From SHVO01 sp041905525 (GTDB lineage Bacteria; Pseudomonadota; Alphaproteobacteria; Rhodospirillales; Rhodospirillaceae), in contig JAYRKY010000007.1 in the NCBI GenBank assembly GCA_041905525.1, positions 1-64,000 on the forward strand: DNA of 64,000 bases, given 5' to 3'. Of this stretch, positions 53,642-63,013 are shown piece by piece. The notes under the pieces were generated by a model. That model did no database searches, was not told the DNA's origin, and worked only from the letters and a program-made list of their open reading frames with translations. The stretch's first letter is position 1, and every line of letters starts with the position of its first letter. A program made the position numbers and the translations under genes.

Positions 53642-54652
53642 TCAAGGCTTGTAAATTCTGTCGAACATGCCCTTGTCGTTGAAGTGTTCGGCCTGCGCCT
53701 TTTTCCAGCCGCCGAAAACCTCGTCGATGGTGAACAACACGACCTCGGGAAGTTTGACTTTCGCCCCGGCCGCCGCCGCCGGATCGCGCGGACGGTAGTA
53801 ATGGCGCGCAATGATGGCCTGACCTTCGGGCGAGTAGAGATATTTGAGGTATTCTTCAGCCAGGTCCTTGTTCTTGTTCCGCTCCGCGACCCGGTCGACA
53901 ACCGCCACCGGCGGCTCCGCCAAGATGCTCACGGAGGGCATCACGATCTCGAACTTGTCGGCGCCGAATTCATCGAGCGCCAGATAGGCTTCATTCTCCC
54001 AGGCGATGTAAACGTCGCCCAGCCCGCGCTGGGTAAAAGTAATGGTCGACCCTCGCGCGCCCGAGTCCAGCACCGGCACATTCTTGTAAAGCTGGCTCAC
54101 GAACTGCTCCGCCGCAGCGGGATTGTTGTTGTTGGCTCTGAGCGCGTAACCCCAGGCCGCGAGATAGTTCCACCGCGCGCCGCCGGACGTTTTCGGATTG
54201 GGTGTAATCACGGAGACGCCCGGTTTCACCAAATCAGACCAATCCTTGATGGCTTTCGGGTTGCCCTTCCGTACCAGGAAAACGATGGTGGACGTATAGG
54301 GCGCGCTGTTGTTGGGCAGACGCTGCTGCCAGCCGGGCGGTAGCGCCTTCGAGCGTTCGGCAATCGCATCGATATCGTAGGCCAGCGCAAGTGTCACCAC
54401 ATCGGCGCGCAATCCATCGATGACAGCGCGCGATTGTCCGCCGGACCCGGCATGCGACTGGCGCACGGTCACGGTGTCTCCGGTCTTGCCCTTCCAATAG
54501 GCGGCGAAAGCGGCGTTGTATTCCTGATAGAGCTCGCGGGTCGGATCATAGGACGCATTGAGGAGCGTGCGCTCGGCGGCACCCGCGGGGCCAGCAAGCA
54601 TCGACAGCGAGATCGCGATAACGGCGGCACGGCGTGTAAAGGAAAGCGTCAA
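53642..54652 (-). CDS. sbp: periplasmic sulfate-binding protein
   Basis: A 336-residue exported receptor with signal peptide ending near AGPAGA|AE. The mature sequence closely follows the Sbp family: LLNASYDPTRELYQEYNAAF, QSHAGSGGQSRAVIDGL, VSVITPNPKTSGGARWNYLAAWGYAL and DSGARGSTITF with the sulfate-pocket residues. It delivers sulfate to CysTWA encoded directly downstream. It is the first gene of the operon. Confidence 0.95.
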   Translation of the reverse strand: MTLSFTRRAAVIAISLSMLAGPAGAAERTLLNASYDPTRELYQEYNAAFAAYWKGKTGDTVTVRQSHAGSGGQSRAVIDGLRADVVTLALAYDIDAIAERSKALPPGWQQRLPNNSAPYTSTIVFLVRKGNPKAIKDWSDLVKPGVSVITPNPKTSGGARWNYLAAWGYALRANNNNPAAAEQFVSQLYKNVPVLDSGARGSTITFTQRGLGDVYIAWENEAYLALDEFGADKFEIVMPSVSILAEPPVAVVDRVAERNKNKDLAEEYLKYLYSPEGQAIIARHYYRPRDPAAAAGAKVKLPEVVLFTIDEVFGGWKKAQAEHFNDKGMFDRIYKP

Positions 54653-54715
54653 CGGCGTGTCCCTTTTCCAGTTGAAAGCAGAAGAAGGTTACCCAAGTGG
54701 CGGCCCTTCGCATCC

Positions 54716-54744
54716 CGCGCGGGGAGATTTTTCTCCCGGGCGCG
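54716..54744 (-). terminator. hairpin between aldo/keto reductase and sulfate operon
   Basis: A bulged hairpin pairs CGCGC-GGGAGA (54716-54727) with TCTCCC-GCGCG (54732-54744) over a 4-base T loop. The perfect inner GGGAGA/TCTCCC stem is separated from the outer 5-bp stem by a small bulge. A second GC palindrome lies near 54777-54797. On the minus strand they follow the aldo/keto reductase stop and precede sbp, so they may terminate the former or form the leader of the latter. No T-tract was found after the stem. Confidence 0.4.
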
Positions 54745-54805
54745 CCGCGGAGAGACGTACTCCCTCCCCGTCACGCCGCCCGCGGGGCGCCGCGGGATGC
54801 AGACG

Positions 54806-55729
54806 TCAGGCCGTCCAGATCGCCGCGATCCGTTCACGCTGCTTGGCGTCGGGAAGCGGACCGTGCCCGGCGGCCAAGTTCTCGATCATATGCTGCGGGC
54901 GGCTGGTTCCGGGGATCGCGGCGGTGACCGCCGGATGAGAAACCACAAACTTGAGCAGAAGTTGCGCGAAGCTGACGGCGCCGAGTTCCTGTTTCGCCCA
55001 TTCCGGAACGGTCTGCCCTTGGACTTTGCCGAGGAGTCGCCCCCGCCCGAGCGGCAGCGCCACAAGCACCGCCACGCCCTTGTCCGCCGCGGCGGGCAGC
55101 AGGCGCTTCTCCGCCTCGCGCGTATCGACGGCGTAGGCGAATTCCACGAAATCGATTTTGTCCATCCAGGTGGTGAGACGATCCTGCTCGCGGCCCGTGG
55201 AAGACACGCCGATGTACCGATAGCGCCCTTTGTCCTTCAACTCCTGAAATACAGGGAGGTGTAAATCGGTGTCGACCATGTTGTGGACGAACATCAAATC
55301 GATGGTATCCGAGCGCAAGCGCTTGAACGCGGTATCGATCGCCGCTTGGCCAGCTTCCTTGCCGCGCTCCTCGATCTTTGTCGCGAGAAAGATTTTATCG
55401 CGCAGCGCATTTTTCGCGATCACATCGCCGACAAACGCCTCGGCCCCGCCCCCGCTATACTGCTCGGCGGTATCGAGCACGCGGCCGCCCTTCGCGACCA
55501 GTTCACGAATCACTTGGGCTTTCTGGTCCATGACCTCCGGCGCGGCTTGCGCGCCAAAGTCCTGCGCCGTTCCAAGCCCGATGACGGGAAGCTGCTCCTT
55601 GTTCTTGCTTTTGGGAATCGTGCGCATCACGAGCGGACTTTCCACAGCGCGCGCCGAAGCAGGAACACCGGCGAAGGCCAGCGCCGCGCCCGCGCCGACG
55701 AGAAAGTCCTTGCGTGAAATGGTCGTCAT
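54806..55729 (-). CDS. exported aldo/keto reductase
   Basis: A 307-residue AKR with a complete catalytic tetrad: Asp86 and Tyr91 in DTAEQYS, Lys118 in FLATKIE and His149 in LMFVHN. The N-terminus MTTISRKDFLVGAGAALAFAGVPASARA looks like a Tat signal whose second Arg is Lys. Tat export would fit a protein that folds with NADP(H) in the cytoplasm. Substrate unknown. It is divergent from the DegP protease. Confidence 0.88.
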   Translation of the reverse strand: MTTISRKDFLVGAGAALAFAGVPASARAVESPLVMRTIPKSKNKEQLPVIGLGTAQDFGAQAAPEVMDQKAQVIRELVAKGGRVLDTAEQYSGGGAEAFVGDVIAKNALRDKIFLATKIEERGKEAGQAAIDTAFKRLRSDTIDLMFVHNMVDTDLHLPVFQELKDKGRYRYIGVSSTGREQDRLTTWMDKIDFVEFAYAVDTREAEKRLLPAAADKGVAVLVALPLGRGRLLGKVQGQTVPEWAKQELGAVSFAQLLLKFVVSHPAVTAAIPGTSRPQHMIENLAAGHGPLPDAKQRERIAAIWTA

Positions 55730-56089
55730 GATCCCCGTCCCCTTTACGTGGTTTAAAGGCGCCGCGAGCGTCGGATTTTGCGGCGAAGGGTGTCAAGGAC
55801 AATGAGGTAACGCTTGTTTTTCAAGCGCCAAACGAACCTGTCATCGCGCGTGAAAGCGGGATGACAGAACGTTCAGAAACGCCTGAAAAATCTGGCTAAA
55901 ATGCCCGTATGACGAGATTAAATAGCTGTTACCCCAATTGATCGAATCTCGGGCTCCGCTAACATCACGGCCAATCATCGCGCCCACATCCCAGAACATC
56001 TGACACGAGCGCGACGAGACACACGGACGGTGGATCTGACTCGCAAACGGCGTCGCCCGTGTCTCACCCACGAAAGGACAGATAAAAAA
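55730..56089. promoter_or_regulatory. divergent region between aldo/keto reductase and DegP protease
   Basis: This 360-base gap must hold both promoters. A small hairpin CGCTTG (55811-55816) with CAAGCG (55822-55827) lies about 80 bases before the reductase start. Towards the protease, GAACGTT (55867-55873) and TCTGG (55891-55895) are 17 bases apart, a spacing reminiscent of extracytoplasmic-stress sigma promoters that often drive degP, but this is weak. No gene-like frame was found apart from an antisense shadow of degP. Confidence 0.35.
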
Positions 56090-57466
56090 ATGAAGACGGT
56101 TTCCTCTCGTTTCCTTCCGGTGGTCGCGACGGCGGTAGCCCTCGCGCTCGCGGCCCCGGTGGTCGGCGATTTCGCCCAGGCTCAATCCGCGCAGTCGATC
56201 CCGATGCGCGACGGCATCCCAACATTGGCGCCTCTGGTCGAGAAAGTGATTCCGACCGTGGTCAATGTGCAGGTGAAGGCAAAGGTGAGCCTGGCCGAAG
56301 AACAGCAGGCGGACCCGTTCCGCTTCTTCAACATTCCGCGCGGCCAGATGCCGCCGCGTGAGCGCCAGTCGGCCGGCTCCGGCATTATCATCGACAGCAA
56401 CAAGGGCTACATCCTCACCAATCACCACGTCATCGCCGATGCGACCGACATCCAGGTGACGCTGCATGACCGCCGCCAACTGACCGCGAAGGTCGTCGGC
56501 AGCGACGAAGGCACCGACATCGCGCTCTTGCAAGTGGACGCAAAGGGCCTGGACGCGCTGCCGATCGGCGATTCCAACGACCTGCGCGTCGGCGATTATG
56601 TGTTCGCGGTGGGCAGCCCCTTCGGCCTGCAGAAGACCGTGACCTCGGGCATCGTCTCGGCGCTGGGCCGCTCCGGCGGCGGCATCGAGGAGTATGAAGA
56701 TTTCATCCAGACCGACGCGGCCATCAACCCCGGCAACTCGGGCGGGCCGCTGGTCAATCTCAAGGGCGAACTCGTCGGGGTGAATACCGCCATCCTCGGA
56801 CCGGCCGGCGGAAACGTCGGCGTCGGCTTCGCGGTGCCGACCTCCATGGTCAAAGGCGTGGTCGCGCAGCTGCAGCAGTTCGGCGAAGTCCGCCGCGGCC
56901 GTATCGGCGTCGGCATATCGGATATCACGCCGGAGGTCGCGGCCAACCTGGGCATCGATCGCACGGAAGGGGCGTTGATTGGCAGCGTCGAGAAGGGCTC
57001 GCCCGCGGATAAAGCCGGACTTAAGGCCGGTGACGTCGCGATCGAAATGGACGGCAAGCCGCTTCGCGGTTCTTCGGATCTGCGCAACCGCATCGGCATG
57101 TTGACGGTCGGCACCGACGTTCAGCTCACGGTGCTGCGCGAAGGCCAGAAGAAGACCTACAAGGTCAATATCGGCAAAGCCGCCACCGCGCAGCTCGCCA
57201 AGCTGCCGGACCGTCAAGCCCTGGAAGGCGCCAGCTTCTCGGCCGCAGGCCGCGGCGACGGCACGAGCGGCGCCAAAGTGACGGACGTCGAGGACGGCAG
57301 CCCCGCGGCACGGATCGGCCTCGAAGTCGGCGATATCGTCACCGCCGTGAACACGAAGTCGGTGAAGAACCTTGAGGAGTTCCAGACGGCGATGGCGGCG
57401 TCGAAGCGTTCCACCGTGCTGCACGTCCAGCGCGGCGACGAACGCCGGGTGATCGTCGTCCCGTAA
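56090..57466 (+). CDS. periplasmic serine protease of the DegP/HtrA family
   Basis: A 458-residue trypsin-like protease with signal peptide (cleavage near DFAQA|QS). The catalytic triad is visible: His113 in TNHHVIA, Asp143 in EGTDIALLQ and Ser217 in NPGNSGGP. Two PDZ domains follow, the first with RRGRIGVGISDITPEVAANLGI and the second starting near GAKVTDVEDGSPAARIGL. It degrades misfolded envelope proteins. AAAGGA lies upstream of the ATG. A strong terminator follows. DegP, DegQ or MucD naming cannot be settled here. Confidence 0.95.
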   Translation: MKTVSSRFLPVVATAVALALAAPVVGDFAQAQSAQSIPMRDGIPTLAPLVEKVIPTVVNVQVKAKVSLAEEQQADPFRFFNIPRGQMPPRERQSAGSGIIIDSNKGYILTNHHVIADATDIQVTLHDRRQLTAKVVGSDEGTDIALLQVDAKGLDALPIGDSNDLRVGDYVFAVGSPFGLQKTVTSGIVSALGRSGGGIEEYEDFIQTDAAINPGNSGGPLVNLKGELVGVNTAILGPAGGNVGVGFAVPTSMVKGVVAQLQQFGEVRRGRIGVGISDITPEVAANLGIDRTEGALIGSVEKGSPADKAGLKAGDVAIEMDGKPLRGSSDLRNRIGMLTVGTDVQLTVLREGQKKTYKVNIGKAATAQLAKLPDRQALEGASFSAAGRGDGTSGAKVTDVEDGSPAARIGLEVGDIVTAVNTKSVKNLEEFQTAMAASKRSTVLHVQRGDERRVIVVP

Positions 57467-57489
57467 GAGCTTACGGCTTACGCATTCCG

Positions 57490-57522
57490 AACGGCGCCGG
57501 TCCCTCCGGCGCCGTTTTTTTT
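57490..57522 (+). terminator. intrinsic terminator of the DegP gene
   Basis: A perfect 10-bp stem, ACGGCGCCGG (57491-57500) with CCGGCGCCGT (57506-57515), and a 5-base loop are followed by eight T (57515-57522). It begins about 24 bases after the protease stop codon. Confidence 0.93.
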
Positions 57523-57578
57523 GGCCAATTTCAAAAGATTGGGCATACTAACCCCGGGGCGTTGCAAGGGGTTTCAGG

Positions 57579-59675
57579 ATGTTCGGGTGGGTGCGGGCTT
57601 GGATCGGTGCGCTGATACTGGTGGGCATCGCCCACGCGGCGAACGCCGACGTGGACCGCGTTGAGATCCTCGAGCGCGCCGTCCTGGCCGAGGGCCGCGC
57701 CTTCGGCGCCGTGGGCCCGTACGAGCGCCTTCGCGGAAAGCTCACCTTCACCGTCGACACCGCGGCCGCGGAAAATCAAGCCATCACCGATATCCGCCTG
57801 ACGCCGCGGGATTCCCAAGCGCGCGTACAGTTTTCGGCCGACTTCATGATGCTGCGGCCGGTGGAAGGCGGACGCGCGAACGGGCGTCTGCTGTTCGAAG
57901 CCGGCGGCGCGGCCGGTCCCGCCATGCTGAGCGTGTTCAACGACGCCACCAACGGTCTCTTGCCGTCGACCAGCGCCGAGGCCGGCAACGGATTTCTCAT
58001 GGATCAGGGCTATACCCTGCTGTGGGTGGGTTGGAATTGGGACGTAGCACCGGGTGAAGGACGCTTGCGGGCGGATTTACCGACGGCGTTGGAGGCGGGC
58101 AAGCCGATCTTCGGGAGGGTGATATCGGAGATCGCGGTGTCGCAGGCGGCGGCTTACGCGCGCGCAACAGGCGGCGCGCTCACGGTCGGATACGAGCCCG
58201 CCCGCCCCGACGATCCCGACGCCATCATGACGGTGCGGGAAACCGCGAGCAGCCCGCGCGCGGTGATCCCACGCGAGCGTTGGCACTTCGGGCGTAAATT
58301 CGGAACGCGCACGATCTACGATCCGAGCTACGTCACGCTCGAAGGCGGCTTCAAGCCGGGCGCGGTTTATACCGTCAGCTATATCGCGCGCGGTCCGCGC
58401 ACAGCAGGGCTCGGTCTTGCCGCCATACGCGACGCGCTGTTGTTCTTCCATTTCGAACGCACGGACCGTTATGGGACGGTGAACCCCATCGTCACCAGCG
58501 GCGGGGAACTGCCGCGCGCCGTGCTCGCCTTCGGGCACGGCGAAGGCGCGCGCGTATTGCAGACGATGATGTACTACGGACTTTCGACCAGCAGCGGCGG
58601 GCGCCTCGCATTCGACGGCGCCCTCATGAATGTTGCCGGCGCCGCCAAGGGTCCCTTCAATCTCCGCTTCGGACAAGGCGGCCGCGAAACCGCGCCCGAC
58701 CTTGGCACCGACTACCCGAACCTGTGGTACCCTTTCGCAACCGCGCCGCAGCCCGATAGCGTGACGAATGAAACGCGCAGCCTGCTCGACCGCCTTAACG
58801 CCAACAACACCGCGCCGCGCCTCTTCTACGTCAACACATCAACCGAATATTGGGCGCAGGCCGCCTCCCTCACCCACACCGCGCTTGGGACGCCAGCCGA
58901 TCTGGCCCCGAGCCCACGCGCGCGGATTTATTCGATTGCGGGCGCACAGCAGCGCAGCGGCGCCGCGGGAGAGCGTCTGGAGTTGGCGCATTGCATCAAC
59001 CCGCTCGATTACCGGCCTGTTCTTCGCTCGCTACTTTTGCATCTCGACGCCTGGGTCACGCTCCGCACGGAACCGCCCGCGTCCGAGATTCCCACGATCT
59101 CCGGTCAATCCCTGGTCACCGTGGCGAGTTACCTGGAGAAGTACCCGAAGATTCCCGCGACGCGCACGCCGACACGCGCCTTCGAGCCGTCGCGCCAAGA
59201 TTTCGGGGGACGCTTCCTGACGGACGGCATCCTCGACAATGTCCCGCCGCGTGCGGGCCGGCCGTACAATGTGCTTGTCCCTCAGGTGGATGCCGACGGC
59301 CTGGAACTGGCGGGCATCCGCCTGCCTGATATCTCGGTTCCCTTGGGAACCTATGTCGGCTGGAACCCGCAGAACGCCGCCACGGGCGCGCCGGACCGCC
59401 TCTCTCGCAGCGAAGGCAGCTTCATCCCCTTCCCGCGTAACGAGGACGATAAACTTGCGGCCAGCGACCCGCGCCGCTCCATCGGTGAGCGATACGCCAA
59501 CCGCGACGCGTACACCCAAGCGTACGCCGCCGCCACGCTGGCGCTGGCGGAAAAGGGTTTGGTCCTGACGACCGACATCAATCCGATGATCGAGCGCGCG
59601 AGCAGCTTTTACGACCGGCTGATGGCACGCGACCCGAAGGATACGACCTGCGGCTACCTGCAGCGCGCCAACTAG
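57579..59675 (+). CDS. secreted alpha/beta-hydrolase-domain protein (PF20091-like)
   Basis: A 698-residue exported protein with signal peptide (cleavage near ANA|DV). It resembles the large 'alpha/beta hydrolase domain' proteins common in alphaproteobacteria: a beta-rich N-terminal domain, GYTLLWVGWNWDV, RTIYDPSYVTLEGGFKPGAVYTVSYIARGP, and the C-terminal GTYVGWNPQ...SFIPFPR...DPRRSIGERY. The nucleophile elbow, where relatives have a Ser (GxSQSGR-like), reads AFGHGEGARVLQ at about residues 317-328, with no serine. It may therefore be catalytically altered or non-hydrolytic. It is monocistronic and convergent with the dihydroorotase gene. Confidence 0.75.
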   Translation: MFGWVRAWIGALILVGIAHAANADVDRVEILERAVLAEGRAFGAVGPYERLRGKLTFTVDTAAAENQAITDIRLTPRDSQARVQFSADFMMLRPVEGGRANGRLLFEAGGAAGPAMLSVFNDATNGLLPSTSAEAGNGFLMDQGYTLLWVGWNWDVAPGEGRLRADLPTALEAGKPIFGRVISEIAVSQAAAYARATGGALTVGYEPARPDDPDAIMTVRETASSPRAVIPRERWHFGRKFGTRTIYDPSYVTLEGGFKPGAVYTVSYIARGPRTAGLGLAAIRDALLFFHFERTDRYGTVNPIVTSGGELPRAVLAFGHGEGARVLQTMMYYGLSTSSGGRLAFDGALMNVAGAAKGPFNLRFGQGGRETAPDLGTDYPNLWYPFATAPQPDSVTNETRSLLDRLNANNTAPRLFYVNTSTEYWAQAASLTHTALGTPADLAPSPRARIYSIAGAQQRSGAAGERLELAHCINPLDYRPVLRSLLLHLDAWVTLRTEPPASEIPTISGQSLVTVASYLEKYPKIPATRTPTRAFEPSRQDFGGRFLTDGILDNVPPRAGRPYNVLVPQVDADGLELAGIRLPDISVPLGTYVGWNPQNAATGAPDRLSRSEGSFIPFPRNEDDKLAASDPRRSIGERYANRDAYTQAYAAATLALAEKGLVLTTDINPMIERASSFYDRLMARDPKDTTCGYLQRAN

Positions 59676-59677
59676 AC

Positions 59678-61009
59678 CTAAAGTGTTTCCTGGAAACGCA
59701 CCGGCGCGCCGATGGGTTTATCCAGCAACTGATCTTCGCGCATGACGATATGGCCGCGGACGATGGTGGCGATGGGCCAGCCTGTGACCTGCATCCCGTC
59801 GAACGGCGTCCAGCCGGATTTGCTGGCGATCCAATCGTTGGTGATCGTGCGCTTCGCCTTGAGGTCCACGACGGTGAAGTCGCCGTCATAACCGACGGCG
59901 ATGCGGCCCTTGTTAGCGATGCCGAAGATGCGGGCGGCGCCCGCGCTGGTTAGATCAACCAAGCGCTGCAGCGTGAGACGCCCCTCGGCCACATGGTTGA
60001 GCATAATCGGAAGCAGTGTCTGGGTGCCGGTGAGGCCGGACGGACTGCGCGGATAGGGGCGCGCTTTTTCCTCGCGCGTGTGCGGGGCATGATCGGATCC
60101 GATGCAATCCACCACGCCGGTGGCGATGCCCTGCCACAGCCCTTCGCGATGGCGCGCTTCGCGGATCGGCGGATTCATTTGGGCAAAGGTGCCGAGGCGC
60201 TCATAGCACTCGGGCGCCGCAAGGGTGAGATGCTGCGGCAGGACCTCGACCGTGGCGATGTCCTTGTTCTGCGCCAGGATGCCGATCTCTTCCGCGGTGG
60301 TGACATGGAGGACGTGAATGCGGCGATGCTCCTGGCGCGCCAAGCGCAAGAGGCGGTTCGTGCAGCGCACAGCCGTTTCCACGTCGCGCCAGACCGGATG
60401 CATGGAGACGTCGGCGCCGTTCTTCACCAGTTCGGCGCGTTCGGTGAGACGCATATCGTCTTCGCTGTGGACGGTCACGCGCCGCGACCCGGAGCGCAGC
60501 ACGCGCGCGACATTCTCGTCGTCGGCCACCAGCAGCGAGCCGGTCGAAGACCCCATGAACATCTTGACCCCGCACACGCCGGGCAACCGCTCCAGCGTCG
60601 CGAGATCGTCGGCGTTTTCGGCGGCCGCGCCGACGTAGAAGGCAAAGTCCGTCCAGGCCCGGCCCGTCGCACGCTTGATCTTATCGTTGACGGCGGCTTC
60701 GGTGGTTGTCGGCGGATCGGTGTTCGGCATTTCGAAAACCGTCGTGACCCCGCCGAGGGCGGCGCCGCGCATGCCGGATTCAAGATCTTCCTTATGGACC
60801 GGCCCCGGTTCGCGGAAGTGCACCTGCTCGTCGATCACCCCCGGCATCACCGTGAGGCCCTTGGCGTCAAACCGGACACCCGCCGCAGCGGCGCCAAGGT
60901 CGCCGATTGCGGCGACCCGCCCGGCGCTCACGCCGACATCGGTTTGGGCGGCTCCGCCCGGAAGCAGCAGTGTCCCGCCGGAAATGATCAGATCGAAGGT
61001 CTGGGTCAT
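59678..61009 (-). CDS. pyrC: dihydroorotase (type I, PyrC-like)
   Basis: A 443-residue cyclic amidohydrolase. Metal and substrate motifs are VMPGVIDEQVHFREPG (residues 55-69), the carboxylated-lysine segment GVKMFMGSSTG, His in HVLHVTTAEE and the catalytic Asp in IGSDHAPHTREEKARPYPRSPSG. The usual HxH pair reads QVH, with Gln62 in the first position, a variant I recall from some type I dihydroorotases. Allantoinase-like roles cannot be excluded. It sits last in a leftward unit with three glycosyltransferases, 7 bases after the first of them. Confidence 0.85.
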   Translation of the reverse strand: MTQTFDLIISGGTLLLPGGAAQTDVGVSAGRVAAIGDLGAAAAGVRFDAKGLTVMPGVIDEQVHFREPGPVHKEDLESGMRGAALGGVTTVFEMPNTDPPTTTEAAVNDKIKRATGRAWTDFAFYVGAAAENADDLATLERLPGVCGVKMFMGSSTGSLLVADDENVARVLRSGSRRVTVHSEDDMRLTERAELVKNGADVSMHPVWRDVETAVRCTNRLLRLARQEHRRIHVLHVTTAEEIGILAQNKDIATVEVLPQHLTLAAPECYERLGTFAQMNPPIREARHREGLWQGIATGVVDCIGSDHAPHTREEKARPYPRSPSGLTGTQTLLPIMLNHVAEGRLTLQRLVDLTSAGAARIFGIANKGRIAVGYDGDFTVVDLKAKRTITNDWIASKSGWTPFDGMQVTGWPIATIVRGHIVMREDQLLDKPIGAPVRFQETL

Positions 61010-61016
61010 GCTTACC

Positions 61017-62075
61017 TCAGCTGGCGGCCATCGGTTCCGCGGGCGCGGTGAGCGCCTTCATCAGAGCAATATAACGCTGCGCGATCTTTTCGTCCGTATA
61101 CCCGGCCTCATAGACGGCGCGGCCCGCGTCGCTCAGCTTCTTGGACAAGTCCTTGTCCTGGCAGAGCCGCTTGATGGCTTCGGCCATACTGATGGCGTCG
61201 TCCACCGGCACAAGAATCCCGTTCTCGCCGTTCTTCACGAGAAGGCCCGGGCCGAGGCTATCGGCGGATATGACTGCCGCGCCCGCGCTCCAGGCTTCCA
61301 CAATCACGTCGTGCCCGTCATCCTGACGGACCGGATACACAAAGGCGTCCGCAGCGGCAATGTAAGGCGCGATATCGTCCTGCCAGCCGAGGAAGCGAAC
61401 GCGCGGCTTCACGCCCTTCTCATGGGCTTGGCCTTCGAGATAGGCGCGGTCCGGCCCGTCGCCGGCGATCCAAAGATAATGGCCCGAGAGTCGCGCGATG
61501 GCGTCGAGCAGGGTCTCGAGACCCGCTCCCTTCACGAGGCGCAGGGACGTCACAACCAGGCGCGCCGTCGGCGGCGTGTAGAGCGTCTTTCGATTGATGG
61601 GCGGCGCGGGCGTCTTGCCGGTGCGCGCGAACGGAAGATTTGGAATGACATGGACCCGGCTCGACGGCCAACCACCGTGGACGGCGGTGTCGGCCCGCGC
61701 CTGCGTCGGCGCCAGCAAGTGATCGCACTTTGACAGCGCGGCCCCGTCATAAGGCGAGCCAATCCGTCCCAGATGGACAAAAGCGCCCTTCTCGACCAGC
61801 GCCGCGACATCCGGCGTCCAGGAGATCACCACGTTCGGCTCAAAGCGGCGAATGACGCCATTGATTCGGCGGCGATCCAAGAAGGCAAAACGGCTTGGAA
61901 ACTGCATCTCGATGGTGATGGCGCCGGCGCCGGCGAAGCGTTCGGCGCGCGCAGGATTGTCGGCGAGCATCACACGCTGCTCGTCGCCGTTGTTCTGCAA
62001 GACCGACACAAGACGCTCGGCCTGCTGTTCGACGCCGCCGTAAGGCGCGCCGCTCATGAGGTGAAAAACTTTCAC
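61017..62075 (-). CDS. glycosyltransferase family 4 (GT-B)
   Basis: A 352-residue enzyme. The GTG at 62075 is preferred because GAGGGG lies just upstream and the sequence begins MKVFHLMSGAPYGGVEQQAERL, a typical GT4 N-terminal loop. The C-terminal domain has RLVVTSLRLVKGAGLETLLDAIARL, YLWIAGDGPDRAYLEGQA, RVRFLGWQDDIAPYIAAADAFVYPV and the EX7E-like EAWSAGAAVISADSLGPGLLV. It should add a sugar from a nucleotide donor to a surface glycan such as LPS. It follows the GT9 gene on the same strand. Confidence 0.88.
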   Translation of the reverse strand: MKVFHLMSGAPYGGVEQQAERLVSVLQNNGDEQRVMLADNPARAERFAGAGAITIEMQFPSRFAFLDRRRINGVIRRFEPNVVISWTPDVAALVEKGAFVHLGRIGSPYDGAALSKCDHLLAPTQARADTAVHGGWPSSRVHVIPNLPFARTGKTPAPPINRKTLYTPPTARLVVTSLRLVKGAGLETLLDAIARLSGHYLWIAGDGPDRAYLEGQAHEKGVKPRVRFLGWQDDIAPYIAAADAFVYPVRQDDGHDVIVEAWSAGAAVISADSLGPGLLVKNGENGILVPVDDAISMAEAIKRLCQDKDLSKKLSDAGRAVYEAGYTDEKIAQRYIALMKALTAPAEPMAAS

Positions 62076-62134
62076 CGGACCCCTCTTTCTCTTCTCTGAG
62101 AGACTTTGCACAAGCGGGCGGCGAAGCCAAGACG

Positions 62135-63013
62135 CTACGACAATATCCCGCGCGCCGCGTCCACAACTTCCGCGACACCCAGGCCCGAGATGTCACCGGC
62201 CGGCGCTTGCAGAAAGCGGGCGGCCTCGCCAAAGGGCGCATATCGAATCGGATCCGAGGGGCCGAACAGCGCAAGAACGGGGATGCCGACCGCCGCCGCG
62301 AGGTGACTTAAGCCAGAGTCATTTCCAATGAAGGCCGCGCACACCCGTAACGCCGCCGCGACGGTCAGCAAATCCGGTTCGCCGAAAACCTTGATGGCGT
62401 TCGGAAACGCACGCAGCAGCGGCGCTGCTTTTTCTTCATCCCCGGGGCCGCCAAAAAAAGCGAGCCGCCATCCGGCGCAAGGGCCCGCCAGCATCTGCGC
62501 AGCCAGTTCCGCATAACGCTGCGCAGGCCAGGTTTTCTCCGCAGCCGCGGCGATGGGCGCGATCGCGAGAACCGGGGCTCCGGGCGGAAGAATGGCGCGC
62601 GCCAAATCTTCATGCCGCGCGCCGACATAGATGTGGGGCGCAGCAGGCCGGGGCAGATTGAGCACCGAAGAGAGATGCTCCACGCGATGCACCGTATCGT
62701 TGGCAGGGCCAATCACATGCCGCTGACGCGCTCGCAGAAAGACGGACAAAAAAGACCGCCGCAGATCGACCACCACGTCCCACCGGGCGCCCTTCAGCGC
62801 CCGCCATAGGTCGATCCAATGAAGATCGAAGCGGCGCTTTTTGAGAACGATCACCCGGTCGAGGCGCGGGACATCGGCAAAAAGCGTCTGCGGCAGCCGG
62901 CCGCAGACGATGGTGAATCGCGCGTCCGGATAAGTTTGAACCAAGTGGTGAAGCACGCCTGACGACAAGATCGCGTCGCCGATGCGGGTGTTGGTGATGA
63001 AAAGAATATTCAA
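62135..63013 (-). CDS. glycosyltransferase family 9 (ADP-heptose:LPS heptosyltransferase-like)
   Basis: A 292-residue protein starting at a TTG whose last bases overlap the upstream stop (TTGA). The N-terminus NILFITNTRIGDAILSSGVLHHLVQTYPDARFTIV and the C-terminal CAAFIGNDSGLSHLAAAVGIPVLALFGPSDP are the GT9 signatures. It is shorter than E. coli WaaC/WaaF by about 30-50 residues. It probably adds a heptose or related sugar to lipopolysaccharide core. The ATG-less start is inferred from the overlap. Confidence 0.88.
   Translation of the reverse strand: MNILFITNTRIGDAILSSGVLHHLVQTYPDARFTIVCGRLPQTLFADVPRLDRVIVLKKRRFDLHWIDLWRALKGARWDVVVDLRRSFLSVFLRARQRHVIGPANDTVHRVEHLSSVLNLPRPAAPHIYVGARHEDLARAILPPGAPVLAIAPIAAAAEKTWPAQRYAELAAQMLAGPCAGWRLAFFGGPGDEEKAAPLLRAFPNAIKVFGEPDLLTVAAALRVCAAFIGNDSGLSHLAAAVGIPVLALFGPSDPIRYAPFGEAARFLQAPAGDISGLGVAEVVDAARGILS

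Noticed and set aside
55841..57424. A 527-codon open frame on the minus strand
   Set aside because: It is antisense to the DegP gene, whose catalytic triad and PDZ domains are clear. The antisense product is His/Arg/Ala-rich with no family features, as expected from high-GC codon bias.
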